Positions 25,577 to 35,005 of a DNA stretch of 64,000 nt are shown piece after piece; the first letter of the stretch is position 1; every line of letters begins with the position of its first letter. The notes beneath the pieces are model-generated. The model saw only the letters and a list, made by a program, of their open reading frames with translations. It was not told where the DNA came from and made no database searches. Position numbers and translations under genes: made by a program. This DNA comes from MRBY01 sp943371005 (GTDB lineage Bacteria > Cyanobacteriota > Cyanobacteriia > Cyanobacteriales > MRBY01): NCBI GenBank assembly GCA_943371005.1, contig CALRTB020000001.1:62001-126000 (forward strand). Direction: 5' to 3'.

Positions 25577-27310
25577 TTGCAATTCTTTTTAAATACCTCC
25601 CAAAAAAATCTTGTTTCAAGCAAAACATTGCCCTTTTTTTTATTATTGTTTTGGCTAATTTTAGGCGGAATCATTCGTCTGACAAATCTCGGTGCAAAAC
25701 CCCCTTGGACTGATGAATTTGCGACCATTCTCTACAGTCGGGCGGAAAATTATAATCAACTGCCCTACGGAGAAATTCTCACAGGGAAAGAACTTTTAGC
25801 GCCCCTCCTAGACTACCCAGATCAAGGGGTCACTGAGGCGGCCCATTTTTTGATCAATTACGATAATCACCCACCGTTGTATTTCATGGTGGTGAACCTC
25901 TGGCAGCGCCTATTTCCCCTAGAGATGGGGGGCTACATTTCCATTGATGGGGTGCGTCTCCTCTCGGTACTGCTCAGCCTGTTGGGGATTGGGGTGCTTT
26001 ATGGTTTGGCAAAGTGGCTCTTTCAGTCGGAAAAAATAGCCCAACTCACGGCGGCTTTGATGGCTTTTTCGCCCTTTGATATTTACTTAGCCCAGGAGGC
26101 GCGTCACTATACCTTGATCGGCTTGGGGGTGATTGCGTCCCTGGGATTTAGCCTGCTCGTGTTGCGCCAAATTAAAACCCAACAAGCTTTATCCTGGGGG
26201 CAAGTTGCCGTGGGGATTGTCCTCAGTGGGGCGGGGCTATTGGTGCATTACTTTTTTATCCTGACGCTCTTGGCCGAGGCGATCGCCCTGGGGTGGTGGA
26301 TGGTGGCACAGCGCAAATACCCAATTCCCAGGCAATGGTGGCGTTTAGGCACAATCATCCTGACGGTAGGGCTCCTGGGGCTGATCTGGAAAACCCAGGT
26401 ACTCCCCGACAGCTATGGCACGAGTATGACCGCCTGGATTCGCCTCGATCGCAGTGATTGGCTGGCGTGGCTCAGTCCGGTCTTTCAGTTGTTGGCCACC
26501 GTTGTCACCATGGTGATGCTGTTGCCCATTGAGGTGGATTTTTGGCCGACGGTGATTGTCTGTGGTGCGGTGATGATCGTGGTGGGCATTTGCTTTTTGA
26601 CCCTGTGGCGACAAGGCATCAAGGCCCAGAGCACTGTCCCTCAGTTTCAGGATGAGTTGTTTTTTCTTTGTCGTTTTGTGGGGGCTGCCTGGGGACTTTT
26701 TGGGGTGCTCAGTTTTGGCCTCGGCATCGATATTACCCGTGGGGCCCGCTACAGTTTTGTGTATTTTCCGGCGGTGATTCTGTTGGGGGCCGTTGGTCTA
26801 AGCTACTTTTGGCAACGGGAGAAGATTCGTTGTTTAGGGGTTGAAACGATTGGGACTCGTTTTCCCCAGGTGAAATCTGGCACAAAGGCGATCACCTTTA
26901 TGGTGCTGATTAGTTTCTGTAGTGCCTTAACCGTCGTCCACGATTGGGGCTACCAAAAGTACTACCATCCCGACAAAATCATTGATCGACTGACGACAGG
27001 AACTCAACCTGTGCTGATGGTGCTCCCCCGGGAAAGCACCGTGCAAATTGGCGAAATGATGGGGATCGCCTGGGAACAGCAACGGCGCGCCCTAGAACGC
27101 CCCGTTTCTTTTGCCTTCATCCCGAAACAAGATAGCCCAGCAGCCTACCGTAATGACTTGGAAACCATCACCGCTCAATTTCCCCAGACGTCCTTTGAAT
27201 TGTGGTCGATCAACATCTTCGAACCGATTCCTCTGTCAAACTGCCAAGCTTCTGAACAGGTTTGGGTCTCCGGATACTACAGCGACGTTTATCAATGTGA
27301 TGCCCCCTGA
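25577..27310 (+). CDS. GT39/ArnT-like membrane glycosyltransferase
   Basis: A 577-residue polytopic protein with about 10-12 transmembrane helices. Features of the PMT/ArnT-type GT-C fold are an early acidic loop after the first helix (PPWTDEFATILYSR, the catalytic D-E pair), HPPLYF in the first long loop and FSPFDIYLAQEARHYTL later. The donor is probably a polyprenyl-phosphate sugar; the acceptor is unknown (cell-surface protein or lipid). The only upstream in-frame start is TTG at 25577; the N-terminus is AT-rich and Lys/Asn-rich. A hairpin follows the stop. Confidence 0.85.
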   Translation: MQFFLNTSQKNLVSSKTLPFFLLLFWLILGGIIRLTNLGAKPPWTDEFATILYSRAENYNQLPYGEILTGKELLAPLLDYPDQGVTEAAHFLINYDNHPPLYFMVVNLWQRLFPLEMGGYISIDGVRLLSVLLSLLGIGVLYGLAKWLFQSEKIAQLTAALMAFSPFDIYLAQEARHYTLIGLGVIASLGFSLLVLRQIKTQQALSWGQVAVGIVLSGAGLLVHYFFILTLLAEAIALGWWMVAQRKYPIPRQWWRLGTIILTVGLLGLIWKTQVLPDSYGTSMTAWIRLDRSDWLAWLSPVFQLLATVVTMVMLLPIEVDFWPTVIVCGAVMIVVGICFLTLWRQGIKAQSTVPQFQDELFFLCRFVGAAWGLFGVLSFGLGIDITRGARYSFVYFPAVILLGAVGLSYFWQREKIRCLGVETIGTRFPQVKSGTKAITFMVLISFCSALTVVHDWGYQKYYHPDKIIDRLTTGTQPVLMVLPRESTVQIGEMMGIAWEQQRRALERPVSFAFIPKQDSPAAYRNDLETITAQFPQTSFELWSINIFEPIPLSNCQASEQVWVSGYYSDVYQCDAP

Positions 27311-27339
27311 TTTGCCATTTCCCAGGGGATATTCTCGAC

Positions 27340-27359
27340 AAGTCTTCTAAAAAAGACTT
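27340..27359. terminator. hairpin after the GT39-type gene
   Basis: AAGTCTT and AAGACTT form a perfect 7-bp stem with a six-base loop CTAAAA, 30 bases after the stop of the glycosyltransferase gene and between convergent genes. There is no T-run on the plus strand, so its use as a terminator is uncertain. Confidence 0.45.
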
Positions 27360-27387
27360 AACGGCAAGGCATTTTTGATTGCCATCC

Positions 27388-27762
27388 CTAGCCCTGGGCC
27401 TCTAGCCTTTGGTTGGCGCGAGTCAAGCGCTCGGCTAAGGTTTTCATAATTTCGATGGCAAAGTAGGGGTTTTGCTGAATGAGGAAGGTAAATCGCTTTT
27501 GATCAATTACCACGAGGCGACAATCCGTTTTGGCGATCGCCGTCGCACTACGGGGGGAACCAGGCTCAATGACGGCCATTTCTCCCAGGGCTTCTCCTTC
27601 GCCGAGGACACTCAAGGGTTGCCCTTGAAACTGAATTTCCACTTCCCCTGTCTGGATAATGTAGAGATGATCGCCGGGAGTGCCTGCGGTAAAAATCGTC
27701 GTACCCGCCGCGAAATCTTGGGTGTCGTGGTCATGTCTAAATAAGTCAAAATGCGCCATCAT
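27388..27762 (-). CDS. cyclic nucleotide-binding domain protein
   Basis: A single cNMP-binding beta-barrel of about 124 residues, with no helix-turn-helix and no transmembrane part. The conserved GDHLYIIQTGEVEI segment and the phosphate-binding cassette GEMAVIEPGSPRSATA are intact, so cAMP or cGMP binding is plausible. In-frame ATGs exist at 27783, 27762 and 27759; the latter pair is preceded by AAAGGGA at suitable spacing and is preferred. It may be a regulatory subunit for an unlinked partner. Confidence 0.85.
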   Translation of the reverse strand: MMAHFDLFRHDHDTQDFAAGTTIFTAGTPGDHLYIIQTGEVEIQFQGQPLSVLGEGEALGEMAVIEPGSPRSATAIAKTDCRLVVIDQKRFTFLIQQNPYFAIEIMKTLAERLTRANQRLEAQG

Positions 27763-27908
27763 GATTAGTCCCTTTTGAACCATCGAAATAAATTGCTAAA
27801 AACGAGCCAATGCCCGCCTATTCACGATCATAGTGGAGCTAAGGCCGCTTTTTTGAGTATTTCTTTGGACTTATCACGAATTTAACGTTCCCTTTACCAA
27901 GGGGATTT

Positions 27909-29207
27909 TTAACGGGGCGCTTCGGTAAATGCCTGGACACGACCATCGGGATTAAGCACTAGGCGAAATGTCCGACTTTCGGCCGGGAAACTCGCCCCCA
28001 CATTGCGGCCCACGGAGAGAAAAGAAAGTTGGGGTTGATACAGCTCGGCGGCTTTACCAATGGGAAAAACTGTTTCAATGGCTCCTTGTTCACTGAGTTT
28101 TAAGCGATATTCTAGGACTTCACCGAGGTCGTCAGGACTCTGCCACTGGGTTTGGAAATGACGTTCGACCCGCTGTTCGGGGTTTAGCCTTGGGGCATTG
28201 GCGGGAGAAAGGGCGATCGCCTCTTGTTGGGGGGCATCGGCAAATTGCTCCGCTTGATCGACAGCGGTGGTTCTGGCCATTTGTCCTGCGAAGCTAGGGG
28301 CGACGCTCAGGCTGGCGTTCTCCCTGGGGGCAGCCGCCGTAATTGGGGCAGGATCATTACTGGGGGGATTGGGTGCCGGAGCAGTTGAGGGAGTCGGATT
28401 TGCAGTGGTGGTTTCCCCTGGGGCAGGCTGAGTGAGATCAACGGTTTGGGGGGCAACCCGTGGGTTATCTAGGGGCGCATCGGCGGCAGGTGGCACCGGC
28501 GAGAAGGTATAGGAAGCGTGGGGATCCGGCGGAATAAGCTCTGCTTGGTTACCTGCTTCATCTGTGGCCTCAAGGTTGAGGGCGCTATCTGTTTCTTGGA
28601 GTTGCTGCTGTTGCCAAACGGCGTTACTAATCCCCACCACAAGGAGGACAGAGGCGGCGATCGCCCCCCAGCGGGTGACGGTGCGGCGTTGTTGACTAGC
28701 CGTGAGGCTGGGTAAAGCCACCATATCCGTCTGGTAGGTTTCTAGGGCCTCGGCCAGGTCGTGGAGTTGGGTGGCATTGAGCTGGAGGGTGGGGCCAGAT
28801 TCCTTGGTGGCTAGGCGACCTAGGTGGAGGGTATGGGACAAAAGCCCCTGGGTGACAAGCTGGGGTTGGGGCAGGGTCGCGACGGTCTGACCAGGGGTAT
28901 TGTGATAACCATAGACAGAAGTGGCTTGGGGCAACCATTCCAGGTCGGGACTCAGGTCTTGGAGAAAGCCTTGGACATAATCATTGACGGCGGCGGCGAG
29001 GGCGTCTAACTGCGGGCGATCGCCTTTGATGACAATGCGCTGGTCGGGGCCAAGGCGCGGATCATCAAAACTCAACTCAAAACTCAATTCTTTAATCAGC
29101 GGCTTCCCTGTCCACTGGGAGAGGGCCGAAGTTTTCGCTGCTACTTCCAGGCTACAGGTGGGGGGGGTATAGCGACGGGTGAGGGTGGGAGAGAGCATAG
29201 GAACCAT
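27909..29207 (-). CDS. DUF4335-family protein with one membrane segment
   Basis: A 432-residue cyanobacterial protein. The N-terminus TRRYTPPTCSLEVAAKTS matches the start of DUF4335 as I remember it. A conserved domain runs to about 165, then a transmembrane helix (WGAIAASVLLVVGISNAVW, ~180-198), a long Pro/Ala/Thr-rich linker and a small C-terminal domain (~340-430) with VERHFQTQWQSP and LVLNPDGRVQAF. Function is unknown. The upstream neighbour encodes DUF3038; this pairing is, to my knowledge, recurrent in cyanobacteria and suggests a joint role. Confidence 0.8.
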   Translation of the reverse strand: MVPMLSPTLTRRYTPPTCSLEVAAKTSALSQWTGKPLIKELSFELSFDDPRLGPDQRIVIKGDRPQLDALAAAVNDYVQGFLQDLSPDLEWLPQATSVYGYHNTPGQTVATLPQPQLVTQGLLSHTLHLGRLATKESGPTLQLNATQLHDLAEALETYQTDMVALPSLTASQQRRTVTRWGAIAASVLLVVGISNAVWQQQQLQETDSALNLEATDEAGNQAELIPPDPHASYTFSPVPPAADAPLDNPRVAPQTVDLTQPAPGETTTANPTPSTAPAPNPPSNDPAPITAAAPRENASLSVAPSFAGQMARTTAVDQAEQFADAPQQEAIALSPANAPRLNPEQRVERHFQTQWQSPDDLGEVLEYRLKLSEQGAIETVFPIGKAAELYQPQLSFLSVGRNVGASFPAESRTFRLVLNPDGRVQAFTEAPR

Positions 29208-29281
29208 CTAAAAACGAAAACAAACTACGGGGAAATTTGGTAAAGGAAAGGAGAAATCAAAGGTGGGGTTGGGTAAAGTCC

Positions 29282-29872
29282 CTAAGTTTTGCCTTGATCG
29301 ATTAACGCTAACCAGAGTCGTCGATGTCCGTTTTTGGCCCCGTAGAACAGCAAATCAATTAACAGTTTCAGAGCGAGGCCCACTAAAGAGGCTGAGGCGA
29401 TCGCCTCCCCTTCCTCCATGCGTTCTTGGTAGGTATTGCTAAAGTTATCGAGGTAATCCCCTAAAAGGGCGGCCCGGTGCGGTTCTTGGCCCTGTTCCGT
29501 CATCTGTTCGAGGAGGGCACAGGCGCGGCGAATATCATCCTGCTGCTGGCGGGCTAAATGGCAGATGATCAACACCAAAGAGCGGGCTTCTTCTACATCT
29601 AATTTTTTGCGGCCCCCACTACTTTTCCGGAGAGGATTAGACTGCCGCAGCCGCCACAACGTCACGCGATCGCCAATAACCGCCTCTAAATTTAGCTCTT
29701 TGGCCGCCTGTAACATGGCCTCTGAACTCAAACCCGCTAGGGATTCCAACGCCAATAACACCAAGTCCAGGTGACTTTTAATATTCTCTAGCTGCTGACC
29801 ATCGGGGGGCTGAGCCAGGGGCAAATCCGCAAAAGACGCAGGGGTAGGAACGGCTTGGAGACTAGGGCGCAT
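29282..29872 (-). CDS. DUF3038-family protein
   Basis: A 196-residue soluble, mostly helical protein matching DUF3038 by its central region (SHLDLVLLALESLAGLS, then LDVEEARSLVLIICHLARQ). No catalytic motif is apparent. It precedes the DUF4335 gene by 74 bases on the same strand, and the pair is probably one transcript. Function unknown; a role in the cell envelope with the membrane-anchored DUF4335 partner is inference. Confidence 0.8.
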   Translation of the reverse strand: MRPSLQAVPTPASFADLPLAQPPDGQQLENIKSHLDLVLLALESLAGLSSEAMLQAAKELNLEAVIGDRVTLWRLRQSNPLRKSSGGRKKLDVEEARSLVLIICHLARQQQDDIRRACALLEQMTEQGQEPHRAALLGDYLDNFSNTYQERMEEGEAIASASLVGLALKLLIDLLFYGAKNGHRRLWLALIDQGKT

Positions 29873-30031
29873 AGTTACAGCTTAGGTGGGAAAAACAGAG
29901 ACCAGCGTTGGGTTACAGATTTTGCAACTCACTTGTGGCGACCCCATGGTGGGCAACATCTCCCCAATATTATGCCCCACCCCTAGGACGCGGCTCTTAA
30001 TCGCTATATTTTTCCGCAGCCACAGCCGTCG

Positions 30032-30559
30032 TTATTTTAGGTCGAGGAGTCCCTGTTCTTTGAGTTTGGGCTGAAACCGGAGGTCAATCTTGAGACCCCG
30101 CCCGATTAGGTAGTCTTTGATGGCTGCTTCCCGCTGGCGAGCGTAGTTTTTCAGGTGTTTGACCATCTCCAATTCGGTGCTCTGCTGGAGGGTCTCCTGT
30201 TCTGCTGGCTGCAAATCTTGTTTAATGTCAACGGGTTGAGTCCAGAGAGATTCTGCTTCGCCGTTGCCGGGGGGGATGGTGCCATTTTCTGTCAGCCAAG
30301 CAGCCCGCATTTCCTCTAGGAGGGTACGACTGGGGCGATCACATTGGAAAATTTTCACCCAATGGCATTGTTCGGGGCGGCGAATGAGGTGCTGCTGCAA
30401 GCTTTTGGACACATCACGGGAATAGCCGACATAGCAAAGGGTTTGGTTCCCATCGAAGATCCCATAGAGGCCAATCTTGCCCCCCAGGGTCGGGGCGATC
30501 GCCCCATCAGCATCGATATAGGGCAAAAAGTCTAACTCAGCGAGTTTTGGCAAAGACAT
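30032..30559 (-). CDS. GIY-YIG-domain protein
   Basis: A 175-residue protein. The GIY-YIG core occurs near residues 30-60 as GLYGIFDGNQTLCYVGYSRD, with SKSLQQHL after it and a candidate glutamate in the EEMRAAWL segment. The family includes homing endonucleases, UvrC and small structure-specific nucleases. The C-terminal half is charged and helical. The start at 30559 (MSLPKLAELDF) is chosen because the 44-residue upstream extension is Arg-rich and runs into the divergent DUF58 promoter region. Nuclease activity is likely but not certain, as the first tyrosine block reads GLYGIF. Confidence 0.78.
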   Translation of the reverse strand: MSLPKLAELDFLPYIDADGAIAPTLGGKIGLYGIFDGNQTLCYVGYSRDVSKSLQQHLIRRPEQCHWVKIFQCDRPSRTLLEEMRAAWLTENGTIPPGNGEAESLWTQPVDIKQDLQPAEQETLQQSTELEMVKHLKNYARQREAAIKDYLIGRGLKIDLRFQPKLKEQGLLDLK

Positions 30560-30664
30560 GGACAATTGGGAACAATAGAAAGGGGCATTACTATTGATCC
30601 TAGGTAAGGCCGTCCCCCGGCGAGGGGCGATCGTAAATATCCTTAATGGTTTTCTCTTCAATCT

Positions 30665-31831
30665 ATGGCACCACCGCAGCATAATTTTCACCTCAGCCTC
30701 GAACGACGTTGGGTCGCGCCCGCCTATGGGGGCGGCATTTTATTTGCCATTGCCCTCTGTTTTTTTGGGGCCGCCACGAATACGATGGCGGGCTGGCTAT
30801 ATGTCCTCAGTGGTACGATCCTCGCCATTTTGCTTTTGGGGGCAATTTTGCCAGTGCGAGCCTTGAGACAACTGGAGATCCAGCGATCGCCTACAGCTCC
30901 GGTCAGCGTGGGGGAAGTTTTGACCCTCCATCTAACCTTGACCAATAACAGTAAAAGCGCCAAAACCCTCATTGCTGTCACGGATCAAATTTCATCTGGG
31001 CTGGGCGCGCCCCGGCGCACAGTAATAGAAACCCTCTCCCCCCAGGAAAGTTTAGATTGGGTCTACGAGCTTGATGCCCAAAAACGGGGTGTCTTTCAGT
31101 GGGAGGGGGTCGAGTTGCGCACCGCAAACCCCTTGGGCTTGTTTTGGTGTCGGCGGCGGCGTCCTGTGCCGGGCCGCGTTGTGGTTTATCCGCAGATTTT
31201 TCCCCTCAGCAGTTGCCCGATCATTGACCACATTGGCAGCGAAGACAGCACCAAATTCCAGAGTGAAAATCTCTATCAAAACGCCACCGAAGGAATGACG
31301 AAGGCGATCCGGAACTACCGGATGGGCGACCCGATGCGGCTGATCCACTGGCGTAGCAGTGCTCGTTTTGGGGAATTTAAAGTGCGGGAGTTAGAAATTA
31401 CCACGGGCGGCGAAGAACTGATTATTTGCCTTGATCACCATTTTGCTTGGGAGGCTGATAGTTTTGAACAGGCAGCCAGTGCGGCGGCTTCTCTGTATTT
31501 CTACGCCCGGCGATCGCAATTGAATGTGAAATTTTGGACAGCCCAGAGTGGCCTCCTCAACAGCCGCGCGACAATCCTCGAAGCCCTTGCCCGCATTAAT
31601 CCTGAGCCGCTGGAGGAAAATACGTTTCTATCCCGTCCAGAAGGCTCCCTACTGTGGTTAACCCAAAACCCCCAAACACTCCTGGAGCTAAGCCCCGGTA
31701 ACCGCTGGATCTTTTTCCAAGACGCCCCTGAGCAAACTATAACGGGGGGCCATTGTCCGGGTCTCATTGTGAATCCCACAGACCCCCTGCCCCAACAGTT
31801 GCAACGGCAAGGCGATCGCCTTTTGTCCTAG
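30665..31831 (+). CDS. DUF58-domain membrane protein
   Basis: A 388-residue protein with two N-terminal helices (about 20-60), a beta-rich middle and a DUF58 domain marked by RNYRMGDPMRLIHWRSSARFG, followed by a von Willebrand A-like segment (ELIICLDHHF). DUF58 proteins usually sit beside MoxR ATPases and transglutaminase proteins; no such partner is next to this one. Role is probably in envelope assembly or protein complex maturation, as inferred for the family. Divergent from the GIY-YIG gene. Confidence 0.9.
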   Translation: MAPPQHNFHLSLERRWVAPAYGGGILFAIALCFFGAATNTMAGWLYVLSGTILAILLLGAILPVRALRQLEIQRSPTAPVSVGEVLTLHLTLTNNSKSAKTLIAVTDQISSGLGAPRRTVIETLSPQESLDWVYELDAQKRGVFQWEGVELRTANPLGLFWCRRRRPVPGRVVVYPQIFPLSSCPIIDHIGSEDSTKFQSENLYQNATEGMTKAIRNYRMGDPMRLIHWRSSARFGEFKVRELEITTGGEELIICLDHHFAWEADSFEQAASAAASLYFYARRSQLNVKFWTAQSGLLNSRATILEALARINPEPLEENTFLSRPEGSLLWLTQNPQTLLELSPGNRWIFFQDAPEQTITGGHCPGLIVNPTDPLPQQLQRQGDRLLS

Positions 31832-31942
31832 GGCAATCTCAAGCAAATCAATGCAGCGTGAGCAATTCCCTACAATCATTGCAAAAAATCCCGAAGGCCC
31901 CCTGTATAATTGCTTGCAACCCATCTAGCGTTGACGAAAACC

Positions 31943-33187
31943 ATGGCAAATTGGCACAAAATTTCTGGCAGTGTGACGGCTCCCAAAGGCTTCCGGGCCG
32001 CAGGCATCACCGCCGGACTCAAACCTTCCGGGGCGCCAGACCTCGCACTAATCGTTTCTGACACCGAAGCGATTACCGCCGGGGTTTTTACCCAATCAGA
32101 AGTGCGCGCCGCCTGTGTCGATTATTGCCGTCAACGCCTACAGGCAAAACCCAGCAGTCGGGCGATTTTGTGTAACTCTGGTCAAGCCAATGCCGCCACC
32201 GGGGAAGCCGGTTGGCAAGATGCGATCCAGTCGGCCCAGTGGTTAGGGGAAGCCCTCAATGTTCCCCCAGAAAGTATTTTGCTGGCCTCCACAGGGGTAA
32301 TCGGTCAGCGGATCAAAATGGCGGCCCTAGAAACAGGAATTCCTCAAGTGGTATCTGCCCTTTCTCCAGAGGGAGGCGATGCAGCGGCCCAGGCGATTAT
32401 GACCACGGATCTTGTCTCGAAGGCGATCGCCCTGGAAACAGAAATTGAAGGGCGGCCCGTGCGGATCGGCGGCATTTGTAAAGGCTCCGGGATGATCCAC
32501 CCCGACATGGCGACGATGCTCGGCTTTATTACCTGTGATGCGGCGGTTTCCACATCGCTGTGGCAGGGGATGTTGAGCCGGGCCGTGGCCAAAAGTTTTA
32601 ATCAAATCACCGTCGATGGCGACACCAGCACCAACGATTGCGTCATTGCCCTGGCCAATGGTCAGTCTCGCACCACAGCAATCACTGACCCCCAGTCCAA
32701 AAGTGCCCAACAACTAGAGGCGATGCTCACGGAAGTGTGCCAATATCTCGCCAAGTGCATCGCCAGGGACGGGGAAGGGGCCACCTGTTTAATGGAAATC
32801 AAAGTGTCTGGCACTGTGGATGATCAAGCAGCCCGGAAAATTGCCCGCACCATTGCCGGATCATCTCTGGTGAAATCAGCAATTTTTGGGCGAGATCCCA
32901 ACTGGGGCCGCATCGCCGCCGCCGCTGGCCGGGCTGGGGTAACCTTTAACCAAGCAGACCTACAAATTGCCCTGGGAGATTTCCAGCTCATGGATAAGGG
33001 GCAACCCCTCCCCTTTGATCGGGCAGCAGCCAGTCAATACCTGGTGGATCGCGCTGCCGGAGCCTATCTCACAGACGATACGGTGCTAATTTCTGTCTGT
33101 GTGGGCAATGGTTCGGGCGAAGGCACAGCCTGGGGTTGTGACCTCAGCTATGACTATGTGCGCATTAACGCCGAATATACGACTTAA
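31943..33187 (+). CDS. argJ: bifunctional ornithine acetyltransferase / N-acetylglutamate synthase
   Basis: ArgJ transfers acetyl groups from N-acetylornithine to glutamate, recycling acetyl in arginine synthesis, and may also acetylate glutamate from acetyl-CoA. The 414-residue precursor cleaves itself before the Thr of MATMLGF (about residue 195), producing the two subunits. Other landmarks are CNSGQANAATG, TGVIGQRI, VDGDTSTNDC and the C-terminal DLSYDYVRINAEYTT. The ATG at 31943 (MANWHKISG) gives the normal N-terminus. The stop overlaps the convergent sppA gene by 4 bases. Confidence 0.96.
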   Translation: MANWHKISGSVTAPKGFRAAGITAGLKPSGAPDLALIVSDTEAITAGVFTQSEVRAACVDYCRQRLQAKPSSRAILCNSGQANAATGEAGWQDAIQSAQWLGEALNVPPESILLASTGVIGQRIKMAALETGIPQVVSALSPEGGDAAAQAIMTTDLVSKAIALETEIEGRPVRIGGICKGSGMIHPDMATMLGFITCDAAVSTSLWQGMLSRAVAKSFNQITVDGDTSTNDCVIALANGQSRTTAITDPQSKSAQQLEAMLTEVCQYLAKCIARDGEGATCLMEIKVSGTVDDQAARKIARTIAGSSLVKSAIFGRDPNWGRIAAAAGRAGVTFNQADLQIALGDFQLMDKGQPLPFDRAAASQYLVDRAAGAYLTDDTVLISVCVGNGSGEGTAWGCDLSYDYVRINAEYTT

Positions 33188-34968
33188 TCGATTTGGGGTT
33201 GCCAGGGCATGAGGGCATAAACCTGTTTGGGATCATTGAGCGATCGCCACAGTTTTATGCCTGCCTGGAGCCGGAGCCATTCTTGGGAGAGGGGATCGCT
33301 CGCTTCGATCTCAGCCCCGAACAAATTAGTAAAAATTTCTTCTTCCCAGGTTTGGGGCCGGGGATATTCCTCAACGGTAAAATCTTCCCCTAATTCTGCG
33401 GTGTCCACGGCATAGGCGATCGCCTCAGATAGCCCCCCTAATTCATCCACGAGCCGAATCGCCTGGGCATCTTCCCCAGACCAAACCCGTCCCTGGGCAA
33501 TTTGACGCACCTCTGCTTCTGTCAATCCTCGCGCCGCACTGACCCGGTCTAAAAATTTGCCGTAAATATCATTGACAAAGTTCTGGAAAATCGCCATCTC
33601 CGCTTCGGTTTTCGGGCGAGACGCCGTGCCTAAATTCGCCAGTTCTCCCGTTTGGACGCTATCCCAGGTGAGGCCATTATTATTGCCGATGGTTTGGATA
33701 TTGGGCAAAATGCCAAACACCCCAATCGAGCCAGTAATGGTATTGGGCTGGGCAAAAATGCGATCGCTTTCGGTGGCAATCCAATAGCCCCCGGAGGCCG
33801 CCAGATCCCCCATGGAGACAATCACGGGCTTGTCTGCCTCACGGATGAGCTTCAACTCCCGCAGGATAATTTCTGAGGCGATCGCACTGCCCCCAGGACT
33901 ATTAATCCGCAGCACAACCGCCTTCACGTTCGAATCTTCCCGCAACTCCCGCAGTTGCCGCGAGAGGGAATCTCCGCCAATGGTGTCCGGCGTCCCTTCG
34001 CCACCGACGATATTACCCTCGGCATAGACCACCGCCACCGTATTTTCTGAAGTGACATTGACCTGGGCTAAATCCTGTTCCAGACTGTAATCGGCTAGAT
34101 TCACCTGGGGTAAATCTTCATCGAGTTCTGTGCCTGTAAAGGTTTTGAGTTCTGCGAGGATTTCATCAAAATAGGCCAGGCGCGTCACCAATTGCTCCCC
34201 TTGGGCTAGCTCTGGCAGGAGAATCCCCTGGGTATCAGCCAGGCTCTGGGGTAGGGTTGTGGCAAAGGGGCGATCGCCAGCCACAGTATCTTTAAAATCC
34301 GTCCACAGATCACTGAGTAGAGCCTCGGTTTGCTGGCGATTTTCTGGGCTAAACTCCTCTTGGGTGAAGGGTTCTACCGCACTTTTATAATCACCGACCC
34401 GCACCACCTGCACCCCGATCCCATACTTATCTAGGGCCCCCTTAAAGAAAAGCTGCTCACTGCCCAAACCGTTCATTTCCACAACCCCCAGGGGGTTAAG
34501 CCAAATTTCATCGGCCAAGGAACTCAGATAATATTCCCGCTCCGTCATTTCCACATCGTAGGCGTAGATTTTTTTCCCGGCGGCTTTAAAGTCCTGGAGG
34601 GCTTGGCGCACTTCCCGCAATGTGGCGTAACCATTCAAGCTATTTTGCCTGCCATCAAGAAATAGACCCGTAATCTTGTCATCCTCGGCGGCGGCACGGA
34701 TACTTTCAGTCACATCCCGTAGACTGAGGGTTTCGGGAAAATCTCCGGCAATGACATTCCCAATGGAACTAGAGGGGTCTCGGTCTTGGATGATCGTGCC
34801 CATATTGAAGATCAAAATACTGTTCTCCTTGGGTCTGCCGCCACCTTCCTGGGAAGCAAAGAGGGCAATTAGGGCAATAAACGCTGACAAAGAGAGGGTC
34901 GATAAAAGGCTGAGGGCAATCAGGGTGCCAAGGCAACTGCTAAAAACTTGTTTAAAAAAATCTTTCAT
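33184..34968 (-). CDS. sppA: signal peptide peptidase SppA (protease IV, 67K type)
   Basis: SppA degrades cleaved signal peptides and, in cyanobacteria, has been linked to light acclimation. The 594-residue protein has one N-terminal transmembrane helix (~10-38), then two tandem SppA domains. The nucleophile segment is GDLAASGGYWIAT in the C-terminal domain with the oxyanion block INSPGGSAIASEI; the N-terminal domain contributes the lysine. ATG 34968 (MKDFFKQVF) is chosen because the upstream extension is Cys-rich junk running into the isomerase gene. It is downstream of idi on the same strand (37-base gap). Confidence 0.93.
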   Translation of the reverse strand: MKDFFKQVFSSCLGTLIALSLLSTLSLSAFIALIALFASQEGGGRPKENSILIFNMGTIIQDRDPSSSIGNVIAGDFPETLSLRDVTESIRAAAEDDKITGLFLDGRQNSLNGYATLREVRQALQDFKAAGKKIYAYDVEMTEREYYLSSLADEIWLNPLGVVEMNGLGSEQLFFKGALDKYGIGVQVVRVGDYKSAVEPFTQEEFSPENRQQTEALLSDLWTDFKDTVAGDRPFATTLPQSLADTQGILLPELAQGEQLVTRLAYFDEILAELKTFTGTELDEDLPQVNLADYSLEQDLAQVNVTSENTVAVVYAEGNIVGGEGTPDTIGGDSLSRQLRELREDSNVKAVVLRINSPGGSAIASEIILRELKLIREADKPVIVSMGDLAASGGYWIATESDRIFAQPNTITGSIGVFGILPNIQTIGNNNGLTWDSVQTGELANLGTASRPKTEAEMAIFQNFVNDIYGKFLDRVSAARGLTEAEVRQIAQGRVWSGEDAQAIRLVDELGGLSEAIAYAVDTAELGEDFTVEEYPRPQTWEEEIFTNLFGAEIEASDPLSQEWLRLQAGIKLWRSLNDPKQVYALMPWQPQID

Positions 34969-35005
34969 GGTTGAGGCATTCGGGAGAAGGGTCTTAATTG
35001 TTACC

